This document shows, one piece after another, positions 17,901 through 24,264 of a stretch of 47,981 nucleotides of DNA. The notes under the pieces were generated by a model, which saw only the letters and a list, made by a program, of their open reading frames with translations, searched no databases and was not told the origin of the DNA. The stretch is from Bacteroidota bacterium (lineage in GTDB: Bacteria; Bacteroidota; Bacteroidia; Flavobacteriales; Schleiferiaceae), in the NCBI GenBank assembly GCA_003023665.1, contig PXYR01000001.1, positions 1-47,981 of the forward strand. The letters are read 5' to 3'. The first letter of the stretch is position 1, and the number at the start of each line of letters is the position of its first letter. Made by a program: the position numbers and the translations under genes.

Positions 17901-18360
17901 CGCCGGGTGTTTCTTCTCCAACCAAAAAGTCTGACTGCTCCACCAAATCGTTGATCATACCTTGTAAACCCATCTTTCGACCATCGTCAGGATGGTACAA
18001 TCTGGTAATCCCGTAGGCATGTAATTCTTCAATCTCTTCAGGCAAGATGGTACCGCCTCCACCTCCGAATATTTTGATATGCTGAGCTCCTCTTTGCTGA
18101 AGTAAATCATACATATATTTAAAATATTCAAGGTGTCCTCCTTGATAGGAAGTCATGGCAATGGCATTGGCATCTTCTTGAATTGCAGTATTTACGACTT
18201 CCTCAACAGAGCGGTCATGACCGAGGTGTATAACCTCACAACCGGTACTTTGAATGATTCGGCGCATAATATTAATGGCAGCATCATGGCCGTCAAAAAG
18301 AGAAGCCGCTGTGACGATGCGCACCTTGTTCTTGGGTACGTACGGAGCAGGGATATCCAT
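14998..18360 (-). CDS. icmF: Fused isobutyryl-CoA mutase IcmF
   Basis: An adenosylcobalamin-dependent acyl-CoA mutase fused to its own G-protein chaperone, 1120 residues. The order is B12-binding domain (about 13-140, FDGHDAA with the cobalt-ligand candidate His25), GTPase of the MeaB type (about 195-420, P-loop GTGGAGKSS at 203-211, base motif NKFDKRG), linker, then the mutase barrel (about 540-1120, with RMFAGEGG and SGYHIAEAGANP). This order and the Phe at 581 in RMFAGEG, where methylmalonyl-CoA mutase has Tyr, point to IcmF. It interconverts isobutyryl-CoA and n-butyryl-CoA, or similar branched/linear acyl-CoAs, in branched-chain amino acid breakdown. xth follows with no gap. Confidence 0.92.
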   Translation of the reverse strand: MDIPAPYVPKNKVRIVTAASLFDGHDAAINIMRRIIQSTGCEVIHLGHDRSVEEVVNTAIQEDANAIAMTSYQGGHLEYFKYMYDLLQQRGAQHIKIFGGGGGTILPEEIEELHAYGITRLYHPDDGRKMGLQGMINDLVEQSDFLVGEETPGEVKDISGAANPIIARWISAAENCGKAHRDAINEITERASAIKTPILGITGTGGAGKSSMVDELVRRFTVDFPSKRIAVVSVDPSKRKTGGALLGDRIRMNAINHENVFMRSLATRQANLALSAHVQNALDILKVAGFDLIILETSGIGQSDTEILDHSDASLYVMTPEYGAATQLEKIDMLDFADLIALNKFDKRGALDALRDVKKQYQRNHNRWHDDPDSMPVYGTIASQFNDPGTNSLYKAIIEMLNAKANAGFASKFAVSDELSEKIFIIPPKRTRYLSEISESHRIHRDKITEQIEVADKLYALHRSIETLKDSELVSQLQASFDRIKMDLDPYNWEKIQQWDATVKRYKDPVYSFEVRGKEIKIKTHTESLSHTQIPKIALPKYRSWGDVLRWILLENIPGEFPYTAGIYPFKREGEDPTRMFAGEGGPERTNKRFHYVSLGMDAKRLSTAFDSVTLYGNDPARRPDIYGKIGNSGVSICCLDDAKKLYSGFRLTAPTTSVSMTINGPAPMLLAYFMNAAIDQECELYIKENGLESEVEKLKKAKYDQQKIARPAYQGDLPEGNDGLGLLLLGVTGDEVLDAKTYGQIKAKTMNAVRGTVQADILKEDQAQNTCIFSTEFALRLMGDVQSYFIDWKVRNFYSVSISGYHIAEAGANPVTQLAFTLANGFTYVEYYLSRGMDINKFAPNLSFFFSNGIDPEYAVIGRVARRIWANAMKHKYGADARSQMLKYHIQTSGRSLHAQEIDFNDIRTTLQALYAIYDNCNSLHTNAYDEAITTPTEESVRRAMAIQLIINKELGLTKNENPIQGAFIIEELTDLVEEAVLLEFDRITERGGVLGAMETMYQRGKIQEESLYYETLKHTGEFPIIGVNTFLNKKGSPTIVPAEVIRATVDEKEYQIKMLEALHQGNNKESAESISKIQDAAVQNTNIFDVLMEAAKHCSLGQITNALFQVGGQYRRNM

Positions 18361-18384
18361 ATTTCTGTGATGTATTTGGGTCCT

Positions 18385-18392
18385 CTAAGATA
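18385..18392 (-). promoter_or_regulatory. Candidate -7 element for icmF
   Basis: The minus strand reads TATCTTAG, one base from the Bacteroidota TAnnTTTG consensus, 24 nt before the icmF ATG. No good -33 TTG is found at 17-21 nt spacing, so this is a weak call. Confidence 0.3.
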
Positions 18393-18444
18393 CATCAGAA
18401 GTGTCAATGATTCTTTTCCCTATCTTCACGGCAAAGCGAAAAAT

Positions 18445-20286
18445 ATGAAGGTGTTTACGTCTCCGTTTTTTTATTTACCCGTTGCGGTTCTTCTTTCCAT
18501 CCATACAGGACTTCAAGACTTGGGTTTATGGCAACGAATGGCAATGGGAGGAATACTTGGACTAGCCACTTTGGGAATTCACAGAAAAAGTTTCAGCACC
18601 AAAATCACATTAATAGATTTGATGATACTCGGGTTAGTCGCGTGGCCACTCCTGAAATATGGTGCTGTCAGCGCCCAAAGTGAACTCCATGGTCATATTG
18701 CTAGAATGGCGTTGCTGTTTGGAATAACGGTGATTTCAGCAGATGCATTTAGAAATAGAGAAAAGGACACTCTTCTTGCCTTTAGCGTGGGGGCTCAAAT
18801 TGCTTTAATCATTGCGGGATTAAGTATTTTACCCGCAATTAATGATGCTTACAAAGAAGGGAATATTTACCTCGCGAGCGGCCAACTATTCGCGCACAAA
18901 AATTATGCAGCGGCTACCTTGTTAATGCTCCTTCCTGCTGCTTTATCCTGCAGGTTGCCCGATTCCATTGGATTATGGCTGCAGAGAATAGCTGTTAGTC
19001 TTGCTGTTTTAGAAATTCTTCTTCTACAAACTAGAGGCGTGTGGGTAGCGGCATTTCTTGTTATACTCATCTCCATAGCAGTATATTCATTTCATAAGAA
19101 GAGTCAAAATAGAAATAACAGTCTTGTTGCATTAGGAATAATTACAGTTGGAATTGGACTTGTGGTACTATTTAGTGGGAGTGAAAAAATAATTGATAAT
19201 AGCACCATTCAAAGCAGAATGCACTATTGGAAAGCCTCCAAAGAAATGTTCTTGGACAACCCCATTACTGGCGTGGGTGCAGGGCAATGGAAAGTAGCCT
19301 ATCCGGGCACGGGCTTAAAAGGAACCAATGAAAGCGTTATGAATGGAACTACCTCTATTCTACGACCGCATAATGATTTGATTTGGCTTTTAAGTGAAAC
19401 AGGAGTTGGCGTCCTCTTTTTTATAGGTCTTATTGGCCTGTGTATCGTGCATTTATTTCAACATAAACAACAACTCATTTTTGGACTTACAACAATTGCT
19501 TTCGTAGGCTATGGTTTAGGAGAGTTCCCACTGGAAAGAGCCACCTTGTTGATTCCATTCGGCGTTGCATTGGGTTACTTATCCGCTACCTCAAAAGTAC
19601 TACTGTCAACCACCAAGCTATCGGGATTCGTGTTGACCTCAGCACTTCTAATTTATTCGGTTTTCATCAGTTTCTCTAGAATCAATGGAGAAAAAGATGC
19701 TTCTCGTGCATTGGATGGATACCAGAGTCGGAACACCAAAAAAATGATTGGGTACAGCGCTTCGGCACAAAGCCCATACTTTGAAATGGATATCTATAAC
19801 AATCCCATGCCCTATTTTGAAGGATTAGGTATTCTTATGCAGGCCGGACAAAACCCCAATACGTCTGCACTAAAGAAATGTGCTGCTAAATTTCAAGAAG
19901 CTTTAGAAATCCATCCAAACCACATTCTTAGTCTAAATCAAATGGGGCAAATCCGCAGAATAGAGGGTAAGTTGACAGAGGCGCAGGATTATTACGATCA
20001 GGTGCTTTCTATGAGCCCTAGAAATACATCTGCCGCTTTAAGACTTATTGAAATAAGACGCCTTCAGGGGGATATTTATGGCTCCCTAGATGCATTGAAG
20101 ATGATTGACCCTAAGTACAACACGCCGCAATCCTTACCCGGTTTAGGGCGTGAAGCAGTACAAACGCTTCAAAGCTTTGCTTCGATTCCAAATCCAAGAG
20201 CAGCTTCTAAAGAGCTACACAGCAAACTTCAAGGGCAAAAACCTGGAGCAATGTGGCAGACCTGGGTAGAGTTTAGAAAAAAATAA
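18445..20286 (+). CDS. O-antigen ligase-like membrane protein with C-terminal TPR repeats
   Basis: A 613-residue polytopic membrane protein. From about residue 5 to 415 there are about 11 hydrophobic helices with the Wzy/WaaL-type periplasmic loop: QTRGVWVAAF, then TGVGAGQWKVAYPGTG, then RPHNDLIWLLSETGVG, the conserved Arg/His motif of O-antigen ligases and polymerases. The C-terminal 130 residues hold TPR-like helical repeats (CAAKFQEALEIHPNHILSL, LTEAQDYYDQVLSMSPRN). The probable role is lipid-linked glycan polymerisation or transfer in the envelope; the substrate is unknown. The open frame extends upstream to 18133, but that part is antisense to icmF, and MKVFTSPFFYL at 18445 is a natural start. 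No other glycan genes flank it. Confidence 0.82.
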   Translation: MKVFTSPFFYLPVAVLLSIHTGLQDLGLWQRMAMGGILGLATLGIHRKSFSTKITLIDLMILGLVAWPLLKYGAVSAQSELHGHIARMALLFGITVISADAFRNREKDTLLAFSVGAQIALIIAGLSILPAINDAYKEGNIYLASGQLFAHKNYAAATLLMLLPAALSCRLPDSIGLWLQRIAVSLAVLEILLLQTRGVWVAAFLVILISIAVYSFHKKSQNRNNSLVALGIITVGIGLVVLFSGSEKIIDNSTIQSRMHYWKASKEMFLDNPITGVGAGQWKVAYPGTGLKGTNESVMNGTTSILRPHNDLIWLLSETGVGVLFFIGLIGLCIVHLFQHKQQLIFGLTTIAFVGYGLGEFPLERATLLIPFGVALGYLSATSKVLLSTTKLSGFVLTSALLIYSVFISFSRINGEKDASRALDGYQSRNTKKMIGYSASAQSPYFEMDIYNNPMPYFEGLGILMQAGQNPNTSALKKCAAKFQEALEIHPNHILSLNQMGQIRRIEGKLTEAQDYYDQVLSMSPRNTSAALRLIEIRRLQGDIYGSLDALKMIDPKYNTPQSLPGLGREAVQTLQSFASIPNPRAASKELHSKLQGQKPGAMWQTWVEFRKK

Positions 20287-20310
20287 CGCGAAAAAATAAA
20301 TTGTAAAATA

Positions 20311-20340
20311 TTTGACAATAGTTAGTCGTTATTATTTTAT
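20311..20340 (+). promoter_or_regulatory. Possible promoter for the leader/attenuator transcript
   Basis: TTTG at 20311-20314, 18 nt, then TATTTTAT at 20333-20340, a near match to TTTG / TAnnTTTG (last base differs). It would start a transcript about 10 nt before the leader ORF. The region is AT-rich, so chance matches are likely. Confidence 0.3.
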
Positions 20341-20357
20341 ATCCTACATTCGTAACT

Positions 20358-20444
20358 ATGTCAAACGTATTTATTCATAATACAATCAATAATAACCACA
20401 TTACTATGTGGAAGGGTTGTATGTATAAAAAAGTGAAGGCATAA
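20358..20444 (+). CDS. Possible 28-residue leader peptide
   Basis: An ATG-to-TAA frame of 28 codons between the O-antigen ligase and hotdog genes. The peptide starts MSNVFIHNTINNNHITMWKG and has five Asn and two His in the first 14 residues, then a basic tail ending YKKVKA. It has no signal peptide. Its last codons overlap an 8-base repeat of the downstream terminator arm (see 20396-20504), so translation could influence termination. There is no strong ribosome-binding site, as is usual in Bacteroidota. It may instead be untranslated sequence of a small RNA. Confidence 0.35.
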   Translation: MSNVFIHNTINNNHITMWKGCMYKKVKA

Positions 20445-20504
20445 ATTAAAAATAGACAACCCAAGATATTCAAAGCGCCTTCACCATGTGAAGGCGCTTT
20501 TTTT
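20396..20504 (+). promoter_or_regulatory. Attenuator-like RNA element upstream of the hotdog gene
   Basis: The sequence predicts several stems: CCACAT/ATGTGG (20396-20401 with 20406-20411, 4-nt loop); GGGTTGT/ACAACCC (20414-20420 with 20456-20462); and a 13-bp terminator (20472-20500). GTGAAGGC occurs twice, at 20433-20440 and in the terminator's descending arm at 20488-20495. The first copy can pair with GCCTTCAC at 20477-20484, giving an anti-terminator that excludes both the terminator and the GGGTTGT stem. This is the layout of a transcription attenuator. It could equally be a small RNA with its own terminator. The regulatory role is inference. Confidence 0.42.
20472..20504 (+). terminator. 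Strong intrinsic terminator
   Basis: A perfect 13-bp stem AAAGCGCCTTCAC / GTGAAGGCGCTTT around a CAT loop, ending in seven T (20498-20504). It can end transcripts from the O-antigen ligase gene or from the small leader transcript, and lies 18 bp before the hotdog gene. Confidence 0.9.
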
Positions 20505-20522
20505 ATCTAAAAAGCATACTAC

Positions 20523-20897
20523 ATGAAAAATTTCTTTTCCTCAGTTAAAAAACAAGGACCCTTAAAATCAAGAATGCAATTGAGCATAGACAAAGACATG
20601 GTGGACAGTCAAGGGATGCTTACGCTGTGGAATTTGATGGACACCATGAATTCCATTAAAGAAAATCGTATCCAATCTCTATTTATCAATGATCGCTACG
20701 AAGAAAGTGTCAAAAATATTGACCTAAAACTTTATAGGAATGCCGCACTTGGAGAAGACCTTTTAGTAGAAAGTAATTTCGCTCCAAACGGTAAACGCCA
20801 GGTGGACCTCAAGGTCTATGTGAGCAAACGAATCAAAGGCGAACCCGCAAGAAGAGTATGCAAAGCCGTTTATACGCTAACCATTAAACCTAAATAG
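20523..20897 (+). CDS. Hotdog-fold protein, thioesterase-like
   Basis: A 124-residue soluble protein. The pattern of a central helix (MLTLWNLMDTMNSIKENR, about 31-50) followed by beta strands (KNIDLKLYRNAALGEDLLVES, RQVDLKVYVSKR, RRVCKAVYTLTIKPK) resembles the hotdog fold of acyl-ACP/acyl-CoA thioesterases and acyltransferases. The helix lacks the usual catalytic Glu or His in a clear position, so activity is uncertain. No PaaI or FabZ motif was recognised. It starts 18 bp after a strong terminator, so its expression may depend on readthrough. It is followed by an inverted repeat and a bidirectional terminator. Confidence 0.55.
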   Translation: MKNFFSSVKKQGPLKSRMQLSIDKDMVDSQGMLTLWNLMDTMNSIKENRIQSLFINDRYEESVKNIDLKLYRNAALGEDLLVESNFAPNGKRQVDLKVYVSKRIKGEPARRVCKAVYTLTIKPK

Positions 20898-20907
20898 TAC
20901 TGGAATT

Positions 20908-20954
20908 GGGCTCGATCGTGATGTGAGTGTTTGTGGTTATTTATACTCGAGCCC
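20908..20954. repeat. Inverted repeat with 31-nt loop after the hotdog gene
   Basis: GGGCTCGA (20908-20915) and TCGAGCCC (20947-20954) form a perfect 8-bp stem; the right arm is followed by TTTT. It may be a weak first terminator ahead of the strong one at 20982 or a protein-binding site. Nothing else was recognised in the loop. Confidence 0.5.
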
Positions 20955-20981
20955 TTTTCTACCAGGACGTAGTACCCCTGA

Positions 20982-21012
20982 AAAAAGCCCGGTGCGTTGC
21001 ACCGGGCTTTTT
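20982..21012. terminator. Bidirectional intrinsic terminator (hotdog gene / valS)
   Basis: A 9-bp GC-rich stem GCCCGGTGC / GCACCGGGC with a GTT loop, flanked by five A on the left and five T on the right, so it works in both directions. It lies between convergent genes, 10 bp past the valS stop. Confidence 0.92.
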
Positions 21013-21022
21013 GATTCCCAAA

Positions 21023-23617
21023 TTATTTTTTCAAAGCCTCTAATCGCTGAGTAATTAGCGTAATCTTGGATTCCGCATCCGCTTGCTTTTTACGTTCCGA
21101 AGCAACCACCGCATCGGGTGCATTGGACACAAACCGTTCATTACTCAATTTTTTAAGCACACTGTTTAAGAAACCCTCCGTATACTTCAATTCCTCTTGA
21201 AGCTTAGCTATCTCTTCATCTAAATCAACAAAAGCATCAGCAGGAATAGTATAGTTGATGCCCCCCACGACAAAACTAAATGCAGATTTTTTCACTTCTT
21301 CTACTTCAACTATAGCCTCCACATTCGCTAGTTTCTTAATTAAAGAATCGTAGGATGAATCGTGATTGGTATTCTTCACAATCTCGATAGTCAATAATTC
21401 TTTTGGGGCAATACCGTTTTCATTGCGCACAGTTCGAATGCCACCGACAATATCCGCAAAGTGCTCAAACGATTTTAGCACCCGAGCGTCTGTGACTTCT
21501 AAAGTTGGCCAAACCGCAAAATTGATGGTTTCTCCGTCCTTTCTATCCGCTAGATTTTGCCATAATTCTTCGGTAATAAATGGCATAAACGGGTGCATAA
21601 TTTCTAAAAGTGAATTGAATATGGCTTTGGTTTCCTCTAAAGCATCACCTGAAATACGTTCGCCCTTCAATGGCTTTATCATCTCAAGATACCATGAACA
21701 GAAATCGTCCCAAACCAATTTATATGTTGTCATTAGAGCCTCTGATAGTCTGTACTTTTCAAAACTACTTTCAAGTTCTATTAGTGCCTCCGCTATTCTG
21801 TTTCGCATCCAATTAATGGACAATCTTTCGCTCGGGTTCATTTCACCATCACCGGATTCCCACATTCCCACCAAACGGAAGGCATTCCAAACCTTATTTG
21901 CAAAGAAGGAACCTTGAGAACATAAATCCTCATCAAAAAGTAAATCGTTCCCCGCTGGTGCAGTCATTAACATACCAACACGAACTCCGTCCGCACCATA
22001 CTTATCTATCAGGTCCAACGGATCGGGACTGTTTCCTAATGATTTTGACATTTTTCGACGTTTCTTGTCACGAACCATTCCGGTAAAATAAACATCCTTA
22101 AAAGGTCGTTTACCTTTAAATTCATAACCAGCCATAATCATTCTAGCCACCCAAAAGAAAATGATGTCTTGACCTGTAACTAGGGTATTTGTTGGATAGA
22201 AATAATCCTCTTCCTCCTTATTACCAGAGAAAACGCTATACGGCCATAACCATGAACTGAACCAAGTATCCATTACATCTTCATCTTGATGAATCTCAGA
22301 AGTTCCAAGTGCAGCCACCGCTTCTTCATGCGATTTACATACAGCAACATTTCCTTTAGAATCATACCAAGCGGGTATTCTATGACCCCACCAAAGCTGC
22401 CTAGACACACACCAGTCTTTGATGTTTTCCATCCAATAGAGGTATGTTTTTTCTGTATGCGATGGATATAGGGCAACATCTTTTGATTTCACACCGTCAA
22501 TAGCCTTTTCGGCAAGGCTAGACATTTTTAAAAACCATTGCATACTGAGTCGAGGCTCTATTACAGCATCTGTTCGCTCACTGCGACCAACCTTGTTGCG
22601 AAGATCTTTGGTTTCAACTAAAAGCCCCTCCGACTCGAGCGCCTTGGCCACTTTTTTTCGAGCATCAAATCGATCAAGTCCTACAAATTGGCCGCCATGT
22701 TCATTCAAGGCAGCATGCTCATCAAAAACATTTATGACTTCAAGATCATGCTTTTCGCCTAACATCTGATCATTGGTGTCATGGGCAGGAGTGACTTTTA
22801 AGGCTCCCGTACCAAACTCTATATCCACATATTCATCAAAAATGATGGGAACTTTTCTACCTACAAGCGGCACAATGGCTTGCTTGCCTTTCAAATGCTG
22901 ATAACGTTGATCCTCTGGATGCACGCATACAGCAGTATCACCGAATATAGTTTCTGGACGTGTCGTTGCCACTTGTAATGCTTCATCTGAGCCATCAATC
23001 TGATAGGACATGTAATACAGCCTACTGTTTTCTTCTTTATGAATGACTTCCTCATCAGAAATTGCAGTCAAAGCAACTGGATCCCAATTGACCATTCGAA
23101 GTCCGCGATAGATTAACCCTTTTTTATGCAGGTCAATAAACACATCTACAACTTGTTCACTCCTAACATCATCTAAAGTGAATGCCGTTCGATCCCAATC
23201 GCACGAGGCACCCAATCGACGAAGCTGCTTTAGAATGATTCCGCCGTATTCATCTGTCCAATCCCAAGCGTGCTTCAAGAAATCTTCTCGGCTCAAATCT
23301 GATTTTTTAATACCCTGCTCACGTAGTCGTTTGACCACTTTTGCCTCTGTTGCAATAGAAGCATGATCTGTACCAGGCACCCAACATGCGTTCAAACCAA
23401 GCATGCGCGCTCTTCTAATAAGAACGTCTTGAACGGTATTATTCAACATATGCCCCATGTGCAGTACACCCGTAACATTGGGCGGAGGAATTACTATTGT
23501 ATACGGCTCTTTATCAGATACTTTCGCATGGAAGTATTTATTATTTAACCAGTGTGTATACCACTTAGATTCTATTTCTCCGGGAGTGTATTTACCGATT
23601 TCACGCATGAAGCTCAT
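21023..23617 (-). CDS. valS: Valyl-tRNA synthetase
   Basis: A class I synthetase charging tRNA(Val), about 864 residues. It contains the HIGH-type motif PPPNVTGVLHMGHML, the editing (CP1) domain with TTRPETIFGDTAV and GTGALKVTPAHD, the WCVSRQLWWGHRIP motif, and the KMSKS loop KRRKMSKSLGNSPDP. The C-terminal region is the coiled-coil tRNA-binding arm (LDEEIAKLQEELKYTEGFL to the end). The frame extends to a TTG at 23635, but that codon overlaps the likely -7 box. ATG at 23617 (MSFMREIG) or 23608 (MREIGKYTPGEIESKW) is more likely, the latter matching family N-termini best. It is transcribed divergently from the DUF1573 gene. Confidence 0.97.
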   Translation of the reverse strand: MSFMREIGKYTPGEIESKWYTHWLNNKYFHAKVSDKEPYTIVIPPPNVTGVLHMGHMLNNTVQDVLIRRARMLGLNACWVPGTDHASIATEAKVVKRLREQGIKKSDLSREDFLKHAWDWTDEYGGIILKQLRRLGASCDWDRTAFTLDDVRSEQVVDVFIDLHKKGLIYRGLRMVNWDPVALTAISDEEVIHKEENSRLYYMSYQIDGSDEALQVATTRPETIFGDTAVCVHPEDQRYQHLKGKQAIVPLVGRKVPIIFDEYVDIEFGTGALKVTPAHDTNDQMLGEKHDLEVINVFDEHAALNEHGGQFVGLDRFDARKKVAKALESEGLLVETKDLRNKVGRSERTDAVIEPRLSMQWFLKMSSLAEKAIDGVKSKDVALYPSHTEKTYLYWMENIKDWCVSRQLWWGHRIPAWYDSKGNVAVCKSHEEAVAALGTSEIHQDEDVMDTWFSSWLWPYSVFSGNKEEEDYFYPTNTLVTGQDIIFFWVARMIMAGYEFKGKRPFKDVYFTGMVRDKKRRKMSKSLGNSPDPLDLIDKYGADGVRVGMLMTAPAGNDLLFDEDLCSQGSFFANKVWNAFRLVGMWESGDGEMNPSERLSINWMRNRIAEALIELESSFEKYRLSEALMTTYKLVWDDFCSWYLEMIKPLKGERISGDALEETKAIFNSLLEIMHPFMPFITEELWQNLADRKDGETINFAVWPTLEVTDARVLKSFEHFADIVGGIRTVRNENGIAPKELLTIEIVKNTNHDSSYDSLIKKLANVEAIVEVEEVKKSAFSFVVGGINYTIPADAFVDLDEEIAKLQEELKYTEGFLNSVLKKLSNERFVSNAPDAVVASERKKQADAESKITLITQRLEALKK

Positions 23618-23632
23618 TCTTGTTATAAGTTG

Positions 23633-23660
23633 CAAAAATAAGCGCCTTCACGCATCCAAA
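23633..23660 (-). promoter_or_regulatory. Promoter of valS
   Basis: On the minus strand, TTTG (23657-23660), 16 nt, then TATTTTTG (23633-23640), an exact TAnnTTTG. Spacing is slightly short. Transcription would start near 23626, just before the two candidate ATG codons. Confidence 0.5.
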
Positions 23661-23691
23661 GAACCCTAAGGCTAAGAGTTTGTTAATTTCC

Positions 23692-23722
23692 TTTGAAAGC
23701 CACTTCATTAGAATTACATTTG
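23692..23722 (+). promoter_or_regulatory. Promoter of the DUF1573 gene
   Basis: TTTG (23692-23695), 19 nt, then TACATTTG (23715-23722). Both boxes and the spacing match the Bacteroidota housekeeping sigma consensus. The ATG at 23746 follows after 23 nt. Confidence 0.75.
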
Positions 23723-23745
23723 GTTTTCCAAATTATGATAAAGAC

Positions 23746-24186
23746 ATGAAAAAATTCATCCTAACATTGGCCGTTGCTCTATTCGGTTTTGCGGCTCAAG
23801 CACAAGAGCAACCTGCAGATGGCGCGAAAATTCAATTCGCAGAAAAAGTAATTAATTACGGTAAAATTGATAAAGGAGCTAATGGAACTAGAGTCTTTAA
23901 GTTCAAAAATGAAGGAAATCAACCTTTAGTATTGAATACAGTCCGTGCTTCTTGTGGTTGTACTACCCCTAAATGGACGCGCGAACCAATAGCGCCAGGT
24001 CAAGAAGGTGAAATCACTGTAAAATATGACACAAATAGAATGGGTAACTTTCACAAAACTGTTACTGTCAATTCAAATGCAACCAATAAAACAGTCGTGT
24101 TGACTATTAAGGGACAGGTTATGAATCCTGCTGCACAGCAAACTACACCGACTAAAAAAGAAGGCGGAAGTATTATAGCCAAATAA
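23746..24186 (+). CDS. DUF1573 secreted immunoglobulin-like protein
   Basis: A 146-residue exported protein. The signal peptide MKKFILTLAVALFGFAAQAQ is cleaved near residue 18-20. The mature part matches the DUF1573 pattern: INYGKIDKG near the start, FKFKNEGNQPLVL, VRASCGCTTPKWTREPIAPG with the conserved CGC, then ITVKYDTNRMGNFHKTVTVNSNA. This is an ASPM/MSP-like Ig fold common in Bacteroidota; its function is unknown. A 20-residue Thr/Lys/Gln-rich tail follows. The frame opens upstream at 23680, but the signal peptide and promoter fix the start at 23746. It is a single-gene unit with its own promoter and terminator, which suggests strong expression. Confidence 0.88.
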   Translation: MKKFILTLAVALFGFAAQAQEQPADGAKIQFAEKVINYGKIDKGANGTRVFKFKNEGNQPLVLNTVRASCGCTTPKWTREPIAPGQEGEITVKYDTNRMGNFHKTVTVNSNATNKTVVLTIKGQVMNPAAQQTTPTKKEGGSIIAK

Positions 24187-24215
24187 GGAATACTACATTC
24201 CTACGATATTTTAAG

Positions 24216-24243
24216 AAAGCCCCGTATTTTTGCGGGGCTTTTT
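24216..24243 (+). terminator. Intrinsic terminator of the DUF1573 gene
   Basis: A 9-bp stem AAAGCCCCG / CGGGGCTTT with an 8-nt loop (24225-24232), then T to 24243. It lies 30 bp after the stop and 22 bp before the aminotransferase ATG. Confidence 0.85.
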
Positions 24244-24264
24244 CATTCTTAAAAACAAAGATTG

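Noticed and set aside
21366..21917. Plus-strand 183-codon frame within valS
   Set aside because: Antisense shadow of a clear valyl-tRNA synthetase; no start context or domain.
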